From Thetidibacter halocola (GTDB lineage: Bacteria > Pseudomonadota > Alphaproteobacteria > Rhodobacterales > Rhodobacteraceae), in assembly GCF_018224955.1 (NCBI RefSeq), contig NZ_JAGTUU010000002.1, positions 1 to 64,000 on the forward strand: DNA of 64,000 bases, read 5' to 3'. The translations under genes were made by a program, and so were the position numbers. Below, piece by piece: positions 38,258-47,500 of the stretch (its first letter is position 1; the number at the start of each line of letters is the position of its first letter). The notes under the pieces were generated by a model that searched no databases, was not told where the DNA came from, and worked only from the letters and a program-made list of their open reading frames with translations.

Positions 38258-38336
38258 CATTTCTGCCATGATCATGTCGCGCCAACATGGAAACAAAGCG
38301 TGTCCCGAACCGGGATCACCGCCACATTTCTGCCAT
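38258..38336. repeat. 12-base direct repeat upstream of the chain-length gene
   Basis: CATTTCTGCCAT occurs at 38258-38269 and again at 38325-38336, 67 bases apart, in the 209-base gap between the PPTase and Wzz genes. A related ATTCTTGCCATG lies at about 28666 in another promoter gap of the same locus. It could be a regulator site. Confidence 0.45.
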
Positions 38337-38367
38337 ATTTCCAGGGATTTGGCGACCAATCTCGCGA

Positions 38368-39009
38368 TCAGGCGAGATATTCCGGCCGGATCGTGCACAA
38401 GCTCATCAGCAAGCCGCCGTCAGTGGCCTGAAAGACCGGGAACCGGGCGGAATGGAAATCGGGCGCAATTGTGGCAGTCTCGGGGTGGTCGGTCAGCCGC
38501 GCGAAACCGCGGGACAGGTCGACATGCATCCCATGAAAGCCGAACATCACCCCGACGAGGGGATAAAGCGCCTTGAACGCCGCCTCCTTGGCCGAGAACA
38601 GGCGCAGCAGGTCACCATCCTCGTCCGGGCGGCGGATCTCTGCGGCGAGGGCCGGGTCGATGGCGGTGAGCGGCTCGAGGTCGAGTCCCGGGCTTTGCCC
38701 GTCGCTGGCGATGACGGCGATGGCCAACCCGCCCGCATGGCTGATGCTGCCGCGCAGGCCGCGGGGCCAGATCGGCGCGCGGTCGGCACCCTGCGGTATT
38801 GCCGCGGGGGGACACCCCGCCGCCTGCATGGCGCGGCGCGCGGCCAGGCGACCGGCGGTGAACTCGGCCAGGCGGGGAGGGCGGGCGCGGGCCATGGCGG
38901 CGGCCTCTTGCAGGAACAAGGCGGCAGGGTCGCCCGTTTCGGCAAGGCCCCAATGCAGGCCCGGCCGGCTCAGCGCCGAAACCAGGCTGGACAGAGCCGC
39001 CTGCGTCAT
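38368..39009 (-). CDS. 4'-phosphopantetheinyl transferase (EntD/Sfp type)
   Basis: A 213-residue PPTase with the three family motifs: SISHAGGLAIAV, the magnesium-binding GLDLEP, and FSAKEAAFKALYP. It activates carrier domains by adding phosphopantetheine. It overlaps the NRPS stop by four bases (ATGA), so it is made together with the carrier proteins of this cluster, the ACP of the PKS and the PCP of the NRPS. Confidence 0.93.
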   Translation of the reverse strand: MTQAALSSLVSALSRPGLHWGLAETGDPAALFLQEAAAMARARPPRLAEFTAGRLAARRAMQAAGCPPAAIPQGADRAPIWPRGLRGSISHAGGLAIAVIASDGQSPGLDLEPLTAIDPALAAEIRRPDEDGDLLRLFSAKEAAFKALYPLVGVMFGFHGMHVDLSRGFARLTDHPETATIAPDFHSARFPVFQATDGGLLMSLCTIRPEYLA

Positions 39010-42000
39010 GCCCGGCGGCGCGCCCGCATCTCGCGGCGGCGGGCCATCGCGTCGGCGCGGTTTTCGCCGCGGGCGACGGCCGGATTGTGCGGCGCGGTCG
39101 GAGCGCGCGGCGGCGCCGCACCCATGATCGACGCGACCCGCGACGCGAGGTCGGCCAGCACCGGAAAGCGGAAGATGTCGGTGATCGACAGCGCCTGCGC
39201 GCCCAGTTCCTCGCGGATGGCGCGATGCGCCTGCACCGCCAGCAGAGAATGCCCGCCAAGATCAAAGAAATTGTCGCGCGGGGATGGCGCGGCGACACCC
39301 AGGGTGCGCGCCCAGATCGCCGCGATGGCGGCCTCGGCGACAGAGGCATCGACCGGACCGGTGGCAGGCATCGGCGCGATTGGCACGGCGCGCGGCGCGG
39401 GCGCGACGGCGCCCGGCGCGGGCAGCGCCTGCCGGTCGACCTTGCGGTTGGGCGTCAGCGGGAAGGCGGGCAGATGCACCAGGTGTTGCGGCACCATGAT
39501 CGCGGGCAGAGCGGCACCCAGTGCGGCCTTGACTGCCGCCTCGTCCTGTGGCGCGCCGGTGTAGTAGCCGACCAGCCGCAGGTCGCCCGGCGCATCCTCG
39601 CGCGCGAGGACCACCGCCTGCGCAATCCCCGACACGGCGTCCATCGCGGATTCGATTTCTCCCAGTTCGATGCGATGACCGCGGATCTTGACCTGGTGAT
39701 CCGCCCGGCCGACGAAATCGATCCGCCCGTCAGCCCGCCGACGCACGAGATCTCCGGTGCGATACATCCGCCCCGGGTGGAAGGGATTGTCGGCAAAACG
39801 CTCTGCCGTCAGGTCCGGCTGGTTCCAATAGCCGCGCGTCACGCCCTCGCCGCCGATCCACAATTCGCCCTCGGCGCCCAGCGGCACCGGGTGTCGCGCC
39901 GCGTCCAGGACGTAAAGCTGCTGGTTGGCAAGCGGCAGGCCGATATCCACGATGCCCGCGCCCGGCGTGGCGCGGATGCAGGACGACCAGATCGTCGTCT
40001 CGGTCGGGCCATACATGTTGGTGACAGGCGCGCGGGTCAGCCGCGCGATCTCGGCCACCAGCGCGCCGGGCAGCGGTTCGCCACCGAGATATACATTCTG
40101 TACACGACCCAGCGCAAAGCGTGCCTCGTCGTTCATTGCAATCATCCGAGCCATGGACGGGGTGCATTGCAGATGTGTCACGCCATGCCGCACGATCTGC
40201 GCCGCGATGCTGAAATCGTCCTCGGCGAGGTCGGGCTCGGCCATTGCTGCCTTGACCACCTGCGCCAGCGGCCGCAAACCCTCCAGCACCGTTTCACGGT
40301 CGATGCCATAGTCGATCAGGCAGGCGATTTCCGTCACGCCGATGCGGCGCAGCTCTTCTGCCCGGGCCAGCGCGTCCTCGACCGTGCCGAACAGGCCACT
40401 GTCGTTGAAATAGCGTTCGAACGCGAAGTCGAGGATCGCGTCCAGTTCGTCGGGCTCCAGTGCGTCCAGTTGCAGGTCGAAGGCGTTGTTCACCCCTTCG
40501 GGGCGCTTGAAGGCAGGGAATGCCCATGCGTATTGCTTGATGAGGCCCGCCGCCGCGTTCAGATAGTCCTTCATCGGTTTCCGCGCGATCTCGCGCGCGT
40601 GGTCGCGCGTGTCCGAGAGGAAGGTGTGCAGCATCAGCGTGACGGTGAAGCGCGCCGGATCGTGCCCGGCCTCGCGCAGCGCGTCGTGATAGATCCGGAT
40701 CTTGTCGCCCACCTCGTCGATGGACTGGCCCAGCAGATGGGTCAGCACGTTGCAGCCGTTCGCCCCCGCCTCGCGCCAGGTCTGCGGATTGCCTGCTGTC
40801 GTCACCCAAACCGGCAATTCCTTCGACACTGGGCGTGGCTGTGTGACCACCTCGTGCAGCGTGCCGTCCTTGCGCGGGAAAGCCACCGGTTCGCCCCGCC
40901 AGAGTTTACGCAGTATGCCGAGGTCACGCAGCAGGGCGGCCTTGTTTTCCGGCGGCGTGTTTTCAGGGCGCAGGATGAAATCGTCGGGCTGCCAGCCGCT
41001 GGCGATGGCCATGCCCGCGCGTCCGTTGGTCAGGTTGTCGATCACCGCCCATTCTTCGGCGATGCGCGCGGGATGGTGCAGCGGCGCCACGACCGACCCG
41101 GCGCGCACGCCGATATTCTTCGTCACGCCCGCCACCGCCGCGCCGGTGACCGAGGGGTTCGGATAGGGCCCACCAAAGGCGTGGAAATGCCGTTCCGGCG
41201 TCCAGACCGCGACAAACCCGTTCTCATCGGCGAATTTCGCGCCCTCCAGCAGCAGCCGATACTTGTCCCGGCCCGCGCCGTCGTCATTGCCCCAGTAGTA
41301 GATCGAGAACGCCATCCCCGACCCGCTCCGCAGCATTGGCCCGTTCGAGATGAGCCCGCGATCCGCGTCCCCGGTCAGCACCACGGCAAAGCCACGCGCC
41401 GTGGTCCAGAACAGCTCCAGTACCGAGATGTCGAAGGACAGCGATGTGACGGCGAGCCATGTTCCCCCGATGGGAACGACAGCATCCATCCCCGCGTAGA
41501 AGTTTAGCACGTTGTGGTGTTCGACCATCACGCCCTTGGGCTTGCCCGTCGAGCCGCTGGTGTAGATCAGGTAGGCGAGGTCCTGCGGCCCGGCGGTGTC
41601 GGGCAGGTTCTCGGCGCTCATCGTGGCCAGACGCGGGTCCGCGTCCAGCAGCAATAGATGCGCATCCTGCGGCGGCAGGCTGTCGGCGAGGGCGGATTGC
41701 GTGACGATCACCGACGCCCCGGAATCCTCTACGAAATGGCGCAAGCGGTCCGCCGGATAGGCCGGGTCCATCGGCAAATAGGCCCCGCCTGCCTTCAGGA
41801 TGGCCAGCGCGCCCACCATCATCTCGACCGAGCGGCGGCAGCACAGGCCGACCACGGTGCCCGGGCCTACGCCCATCTGGCGCAGCAGATGCGCTGCGCG
41901 GTTGGCGCGGGCGTTCAAATCGGCATAGGAGACCGCCTGCCGTTCGAAGATCAACGCCGTCGCATCGGGCGTTCGTGCCACTTGCGCTTCAAAAGCGCGG

Positions 42001-43574
42001 TGCATCGTCAGACCCCGATCATGCTCAACCCCGGTCGCGTTCCAGCGGTTCAGAACGTCCTCACGTTCCGCATCACCCATCTGCGGCAGATCGGTGAGCG
42101 GGGTCGCGCCGTCATGCCGCGCGATGGCCTCGAGCCGCTGGGCCAGACGCTCGGCCCGGTCGGCATCGATCCGGCCGGTGTCGAACTGCAGCGCGGGTCG
42201 GTCGCCCGCAACGATCGTCACCGCGCAGCCGGGAATCGGGCCGTTGTCGGACAGGCCAAGGTCCGGTTGCGCCAGCGTCAGCGCCGGGTCACGCAGGGAC
42301 AGATCGGCAAGGATCGCCCCCTTGCCGCGCGCCTCGGTCCAGTCGGCGGTCAACGCGGCACCGGCGGCGTCCATGTCGCCAGCCTCGGCCGTCGACACCG
42401 GCCGCCAGGGTAGAACGAGGCCAGAGCGCGCCAGTCCCGCCAGCGCGGCATCGGCGCAGGCGAGCGTTCCGCCCGTCCCCATCTGCCAAGCCAGAGCGGC
42501 AACCGCGCCCGCCAGTCGGTCTGCCGGGATCGCCAGAGGGCGCGCATGCACCTGCGGTGCGCCCCCGCGCAAGCCTGGTAGCGTCACGGGTTGCACCCTG
42601 GCCAGTCTGCGTCGCCAGTGATCCTCGAACCGCGCGACCTGAGCAACAATCCTGTCCAGCGCGGCCAGGTCCGGCGTGGTCAGCACGTCTCCCGCCACTG
42701 CCAGGTTCGCCACCTTGACCGCCGTGCCGTCCAGCCGCCGCAGCCCCGACAGAACCAGCGCCTGCGCGCCGCAGGCCACAGTCAGCGTATCGCCCGAGCC
42801 CTCCAGCACCGTCCCCGGCGCGGCGTGGCTTTCGACGATCCGTGCCCGGCCCACGGCCAACAGTGCCCCACGCACCCAGAGCTTGGGCACCGCCAGCGGG
42901 TTGCGCCAGGTGCCGTGATCCAGTGCGCGCACCAACCGCTCCAGCTCGGCGGCGGGACGGGTGAAATCCAGCACGCCGTGGCCCGCGGGCCGGTCGTCGC
43001 GGGCGTGATAGCTGCGCCGCGACAGGTCTTGCGGCACAGGGTGCAGAACGCCGCGTTCCAGTTGGTCCAGCAGCGCCGGAAAGCTGTCGATCGCGGCGGC
43101 ATAGGCCTTGGCGTTCAGGGTCAGCGCGGTGTCGCTGCCGGTTATGTCGAAGGCGCGTGTCACCAGAAGGTCGCCCTCGTCCACGCCGCCCTCGATCAGG
43201 TGCCAGGCGATTCCGTGCTGCGCCTCGCCCGCGATCAGCGCCCAGACCGGCGCGTTCAGCCCGGCATGGCGCGGCAGCGGGCCGTCATGGAAATTGACCG
43301 CACCCTTCGCGGGCAGGGCCAGCACGTCGTCGGCAATGATCGAGAGATTGGCGATGGACAGAAGCCAGTCAAACGACACACCAGCCAGCCGCTGTGGCAG
43401 GTCACGCCCCGGTGCCTCGACACGCAGGCCACCACACCGCGCCCAGTCGGCCACTTGCGGGTTGCGCGTGACCACCGCCGCGACGCCGTTGCCCCGCGCC
43501 AGCGCCAGTTCGGCGCATTGCACGAGCAGGGATTCGTCGCCGATCAGCACAGAGGTAAAGGCCATGTCGTTCAC
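39006..43574 (-). CDS. NRPS-like protein: formyltransferase, adenylation domain with inserted luciferase-like monooxygenase, carrier domain
   Basis: A 1522-residue multidomain enzyme. Residues 5-300 resemble methionyl-tRNA formyltransferase (NFHDGPLPRHAGLNAP at 94). Residues 305-500 look like a remnant of a condensation domain without HHxxxDG. The adenylation domain starts at 520 (YTSGSTGKPKG at 671) and is split at about 745. Residues 752-1110 are a flavin luciferase-like monooxygenase of the MupA/Atu3671 type. The adenylation domain resumes (MYGPTETT at 1187) to 1395. A carrier domain follows (FFDLGGHSL, Ser1443). The specificity residues read D-I-L-Q-Y-G-M-I-W-K, close to the glycine code. 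There is no thioesterase. The GTG start overlaps the upstream glycosyltransferase stop. Confidence 0.9.
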   Translation of the reverse strand: MNDMAFTSVLIGDESLLVQCAELALARGNGVAAVVTRNPQVADWARCGGLRVEAPGRDLPQRLAGVSFDWLLSIANLSIIADDVLALPAKGAVNFHDGPLPRHAGLNAPVWALIAGEAQHGIAWHLIEGGVDEGDLLVTRAFDITGSDTALTLNAKAYAAAIDSFPALLDQLERGVLHPVPQDLSRRSYHARDDRPAGHGVLDFTRPAAELERLVRALDHGTWRNPLAVPKLWVRGALLAVGRARIVESHAAPGTVLEGSGDTLTVACGAQALVLSGLRRLDGTAVKVANLAVAGDVLTTPDLAALDRIVAQVARFEDHWRRRLARVQPVTLPGLRGGAPQVHARPLAIPADRLAGAVAALAWQMGTGGTLACADAALAGLARSGLVLPWRPVSTAEAGDMDAAGAALTADWTEARGKGAILADLSLRDPALTLAQPDLGLSDNGPIPGCAVTIVAGDRPALQFDTGRIDADRAERLAQRLEAIARHDGATPLTDLPQMGDAEREDVLNRWNATGVEHDRGLTMHRAFEAQVARTPDATALIFERQAVSYADLNARANRAAHLLRQMGVGPGTVVGLCCRRSVEMMVGALAILKAGGAYLPMDPAYPADRLRHFVEDSGASVIVTQSALADSLPPQDAHLLLLDADPRLATMSAENLPDTAGPQDLAYLIYTSGSTGKPKGVMVEHHNVLNFYAGMDAVVPIGGTWLAVTSLSFDISVLELFWTTARGFAVVLTGDADRGLISNGPMLRSGSGMAFSIYYWGNDDGAGRDKYRLLLEGAKFADENGFVAVWTPERHFHAFGGPYPNPSVTGAAVAGVTKNIGVRAGSVVAPLHHPARIAEEWAVIDNLTNGRAGMAIASGWQPDDFILRPENTPPENKAALLRDLGILRKLWRGEPVAFPRKDGTLHEVVTQPRPVSKELPVWVTTAGNPQTWREAGANGCNVLTHLLGQSIDEVGDKIRIYHDALREAGHDPARFTVTLMLHTFLSDTRDHAREIARKPMKDYLNAAAGLIKQYAWAFPAFKRPEGVNNAFDLQLDALEPDELDAILDFAFERYFNDSGLFGTVEDALARAEELRRIGVTEIACLIDYGIDRETVLEGLRPLAQVVKAAMAEPDLAEDDFSIAAQIVRHGVTHLQCTPSMARMIAMNDEARFALGRVQNVYLGGEPLPGALVAEIARLTRAPVTNMYGPTETTIWSSCIRATPGAGIVDIGLPLANQQLYVLDAARHPVPLGAEGELWIGGEGVTRGYWNQPDLTAERFADNPFHPGRMYRTGDLVRRRADGRIDFVGRADHQVKIRGHRIELGEIESAMDAVSGIAQAVVLAREDAPGDLRLVGYYTGAPQDEAAVKAALGAALPAIMVPQHLVHLPAFPLTPNRKVDRQALPAPGAVAPAPRAVPIAPMPATGPVDASVAEAAIAAIWARTLGVAAPSPRDNFFDLGGHSLLAVQAHRAIREELGAQALSITDIFRFPVLADLASRVASIMGAAPPRAPTAPHNPAVARGENRADAMARRREMRARRRA

Positions 43575-44572
43575 TCCACTCGGGCCTCGATCGTGGCGCG
43601 GTCTGCGGGTTGGTCCGCCCGCGGCGATCCCGGCAGGGGACGCACCAGCGCCTTTAGGTCATGCAGGATCAGGTCGCGCAGGAAATGCGGTGGATCCAGC
43701 CGGGGCTTGCGCTGCACCACGCGGCGCAACCGCCACAGCAGCCCGCCCGTCACATGCGCCAGCGTCGCCAGCGCGGCATAGGGCCGACCGTGGTTCCCGG
43801 CGAAATAGCGCCAGCGGCTGTCCAGCCAGAACCCGGGAATGCGCGGCCAGCGCCCCATCCCGGTCGAGACGGAGCCGATATGCATCACCACGCTGTCGCG
43901 GACGTAATGCGTCTGATGACCGGCGCGAGAGGCGCGCAGGCACAGGTCGGTTTCCTCGAAATAGAGAAAGAAGCCCTCGTCGAAGAGCCCGATCTCGTCC
44001 AGCACCGATTGCCGCATCATCATCGAGGCCCCCGCCAGCCAGTCGACCCGGCATGTCGCCTCGGGCAGGCCAAGCGGCACCGCCTTTTGCCGCAACAGCC
44101 GCGAGATCGGGCCGAAACGCGCCGCGCCCTCGAGTTCCGACCAGGCCGAGGGAAAGCGGAAGGCGGTCATATGTGGCTCGCCAGCCTCGCCGTGGATATA
44201 GCTTCCGGCGAAACCGGTCTCGGGGTTTGCATCCAGGTGCTCGGCCAAGTGCCGGATCGCGTCCGGTGCGGGGAAGGCATCTGAATTCAAGATATAAAGA
44301 TAATCGGGGCGCGTGCCGTTGGACATCCCCGCCCGGATACCCACGTTGTTCCCGGCACCAAAGCCGCCATTGTGCCCCGACTGGATCACGCGCGTTTCGG
44401 GCCAGTCTGCAGTCGCCTTGCGAAGGCTCTCTTCCGACCCGTCGCAGGAATCGTTGTCGACGATCACCAGTTCCGCATCCAGCCCGCGCATCGCCTTGCG
44501 CGCCGCCTGCGCCGCCCGCAGGGTCATGTCGGCGGTGCGCCAGTTGAGCAGGACGACAAGGATCCGGGCCAT
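43571..44572 (-). CDS. Glycosyltransferase family 2 (rhamnosyltransferase-like)
   Basis: A 333-residue GT-A enzyme. Motifs are VVLLNWRTADMTL, VIVDNDSCDGS, the metal-binding YILNSDAFP, and the catalytic region EETDLCLRASRAGH. It resembles WbbL-type rhamnosyltransferases, but the donor sugar cannot be read. It sits between the PKS gene (three bases upstream) and the NRPS-like gene (GTGA overlap downstream). Its product may therefore add sugar to the polyketide/peptide product or to the lipid-linked oligosaccharide. Confidence 0.9.
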   Translation of the reverse strand: MARILVVLLNWRTADMTLRAAQAARKAMRGLDAELVIVDNDSCDGSEESLRKATADWPETRVIQSGHNGGFGAGNNVGIRAGMSNGTRPDYLYILNSDAFPAPDAIRHLAEHLDANPETGFAGSYIHGEAGEPHMTAFRFPSAWSELEGAARFGPISRLLRQKAVPLGLPEATCRVDWLAGASMMMRQSVLDEIGLFDEGFFLYFEETDLCLRASRAGHQTHYVRDSVVMHIGSVSTGMGRWPRIPGFWLDSRWRYFAGNHGRPYAALATLAHVTGGLLWRLRRVVQRKPRLDPPHFLRDLILHDLKALVRPLPGSPRADQPADRATIEARVE

Positions 44573-44575
44573 GAC

Positions 44576-47500
44576 CTATTCCGCCGCGTGTCCGGGGAAG
44601 GGCACGACCTGGCCACGCCCGTCGGTTTCGTCGTCGGCCGTCTCGATGGCCTCGCGCATCAGGGCGGCCAGGACACGGACATTCGGCTCCAGCACCATGC
44701 TGTCATGGTCGCCGGGAACCTCGTGCACCTGAACCTGCGGCGCGACCAGACCCCAGTCGTTGTCAGGCGTGACATAGGTCCGCTCGGAATTCACCAGCGC
44801 CCCGCCCGACACACGCCACTTGCCGACCAGGGGCGGGCGATACAGAACCAGCGACCCCGTTCTTGCATGCATCTTGTATGTAGATATCGCCCGATAGAAG
44901 GCTGCCTCAATCTCGGCGTTGTGGAAGGCGCCCTCGGCCTCGGTCCGACCGGTGTCGCGGCGGCGCGCGATTTCCCACGCAATGCGGTTGCGCGCCCAGA
45001 TCAGGGGATAGAACAGCCCCTTTTCGCGCGCCTGGTGCCACTGGATCACCAGCCGGTCGCGCCGCAACAGGGGTCGGCGCTGCGGCAGGGGCGTATCCAG
45101 CAGGACGACGAAGGAAACGACCTCTCCCACCGCCTCGAGCTGACGAGCGATTTCCCAGGCGGTGATCCCGCCACCCGAGAATCCGCCAACCATGTAGGGG
45201 CCGTGCGGCTGCACCTGCCGGATCTCGGAGATATAGTCGCGCGCGGCCTCCTCGATCGTTTCGTGCGGCGCCTCGCCCCCCAGAAGTCCCCGCGCCTGCA
45301 AGCCGTAAAAGGGCCGGTCCGCGCCCAGCAGATGCGCCAGGTGCCGCAGGTTCAGCACGTTGCCGAACATTCCCGCGACCAGAAAGAAGGGGCGGCGCGG
45401 CCCGCCATCGCCGTCATGCATGGCGACCAGATACCGGAAACGGCGCTTCGGGGCCTGCGGCGCATCGGAGGGTGCTGCCTCGACATGGCCCGTCCGCTCG
45501 GCGATCAGCGCGGCGCAGGCGCGGATGGTCGGCGCCTCGAACAACACGGAAATCGGGAAATCGACGCGGAAAGCCTTCTTGACCTTTGAAAAGAGCCGAA
45601 CGGCGATCAGGCTGTGACCGCCGAGGTCAAAGAAACTGTCCCCCGCGCCGACGTTGGACACGCCCAGAAGCTCTTGCCAGAATCCGGCAAGCGTGGTCTC
45701 GATCTCGCCCTCGGGCGCGACGTAATCCGAGTCTAGTTGCGGGCGGTCGAAGCTCTGCCCCTTGGCCTTGTCGGTCGATGCCGCGGCCTGCGCCGTCAGG
45801 GCGTCGAGATCCAGCGAGGACACCACCACCTGCGGCAGGCCCAGCGCCATCGCCCGGCGGAACGCCTCTGCCCCCTCGTCGGGGCGGATGCCCTGGCCGA
45901 GGTTATGCGCCAGCCGTTCCTCGGCGGGCGACAGGGGGTGCGGCGCGTCGGTCTCGTCGAATTCCATCTCGGCGACGGTCAGGCGGGGCGCCGCCTTGAG
46001 GATATCCGCCGAGGCAAGCTTGCGGATGGTGAAGCCTGACACCTCGACCAATACCGTCCCGTCCGGCGCGCAAAGAGTCACGTCGAAACTGGCGGTCTCG
46101 GCGTCGGCCCGGTTGTCGGCGGCGTTGCGGACCCAGCTGACAATACGGTCGGGCAGCTCGGCATGCACCCGCACCCTGCCATAGCGCACCGGAGCCCAGA
46201 GATGCGTCGGTTGCCAGCCGGCGATCAACTCCATGGCCCAACCCGTCGCGATGTCCAGCAGCGCGGGATGCAGCAGGCATCCGTCATCCGCCGCCTCGGG
46301 GGGCAGGGACAGGTCTGCGATCCCCTCACCCTCGCCCAGCGCGCGGCTGTCCAAGACCTGCCAACGCGGGCCAAAACGCATCATCACCGCCTGCGCCGCG
46401 GTCAGCTTGCCGCTCGGTGCGACAGTCGGCGCGCCGCAGCGGGCGCGGATCGCGGACAGGTCCAGCGTCTCTGGCCGCTGCATCGGCAGAAGGCTGATCG
46501 CGCCCTGAGCGGTCGGGGCAAAACCGTGCCGGCCGTTCAGCGTGGCGTACGCGAGCACGTCGAACCCGTAACCGCGCTGCGTCCGGGCCAGCCGCAGGCG
46601 CACATCGCGCACCCCGCCGGAGACGCGCAGCGGGCGCAGGAAATCCAGGTCGCGGATCTCGAACCCGCCGGTTTCGCCATGCGCGCGCAAGGCATGGGCG
46701 GCCAAGGTCAGGTAACCCGTGCCCGGCAGCAAGGCGTCGCCCGCGCGGGTGCGGTGTTCGTCGATGATCCAGTCCTTCTCGGACAGGCTTGTGTGGAACA
46801 CCCGGTTGCCCTGCGCGTCGAACCCGGCCCGGTCCAGCAGCGGCAGGTCCACGGGCGTCTCGGGTGTCCTCGCATGGTCGCCGGTGCGGGCGGCCACGGC
46901 TTCGGCCGCCATGCCAACCTCGGCCCAGATGCCCCAGTTGATCGCGGTGACGCGGGTCTTGCCGCCCGCGCGGGACTGCGCAAAGGCGTTCAGGAATTCG
47001 TTGGCAGCGACGTAATCCACCTGTCCCGCAGGCGCCGTGACGGTCGAGGATGAGGCGAACAGCGCCATCCAGCGCAGCGCGCCATCCGGGAACAGCCGGC
47101 CCAGCACCTCGGCTCCATGGATCTTGGGCGTGAACACGTCCTCGATGCTCGACGGCGACTTCGTCGCCAGCGGCGCATCGGCGATGACGCCGGCGCCGTG
47201 GATGACTCCGGTGATCGGGCCGAACCGCGCCTCGGCCTGTTCCTTGACCCGCTGCATCGCGGTCAGGTTGCAGACGTCGGCGGCAGCGACCATGACCTCT
47301 GCCCCCGCCTCTTCCAGCGCCTGCACAGCACGGATGCGGCGCGAGACCGGATCTTTGGGCGCGTGGCGGCGCAGGTGGTCGGGCCAGTCGGCACGGTCTG
47401 GCAGTGCCTTGCGCGCCAGCAGGATCAGTTTCGTCCCCCGCGAGGCCAGGTCGCGGCCCAGCGTCAGGCCGATCCCGCCAAAACCGCCGGTGATGAGAAC

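Noticed and set aside
39600-41400. Monooxygenase inside the adenylation domain as an assembly error or frameshift
   Set aside because: The frame is continuous, both adenylation halves align at the break, and this insertion type is known from the Atu3671 family.
39087-41507. 806-codon frame on the plus strand opposite the NRPS-like gene
   Set aside because: Same reason: the opposite strand encodes recognisable adenylation and monooxygenase domains.
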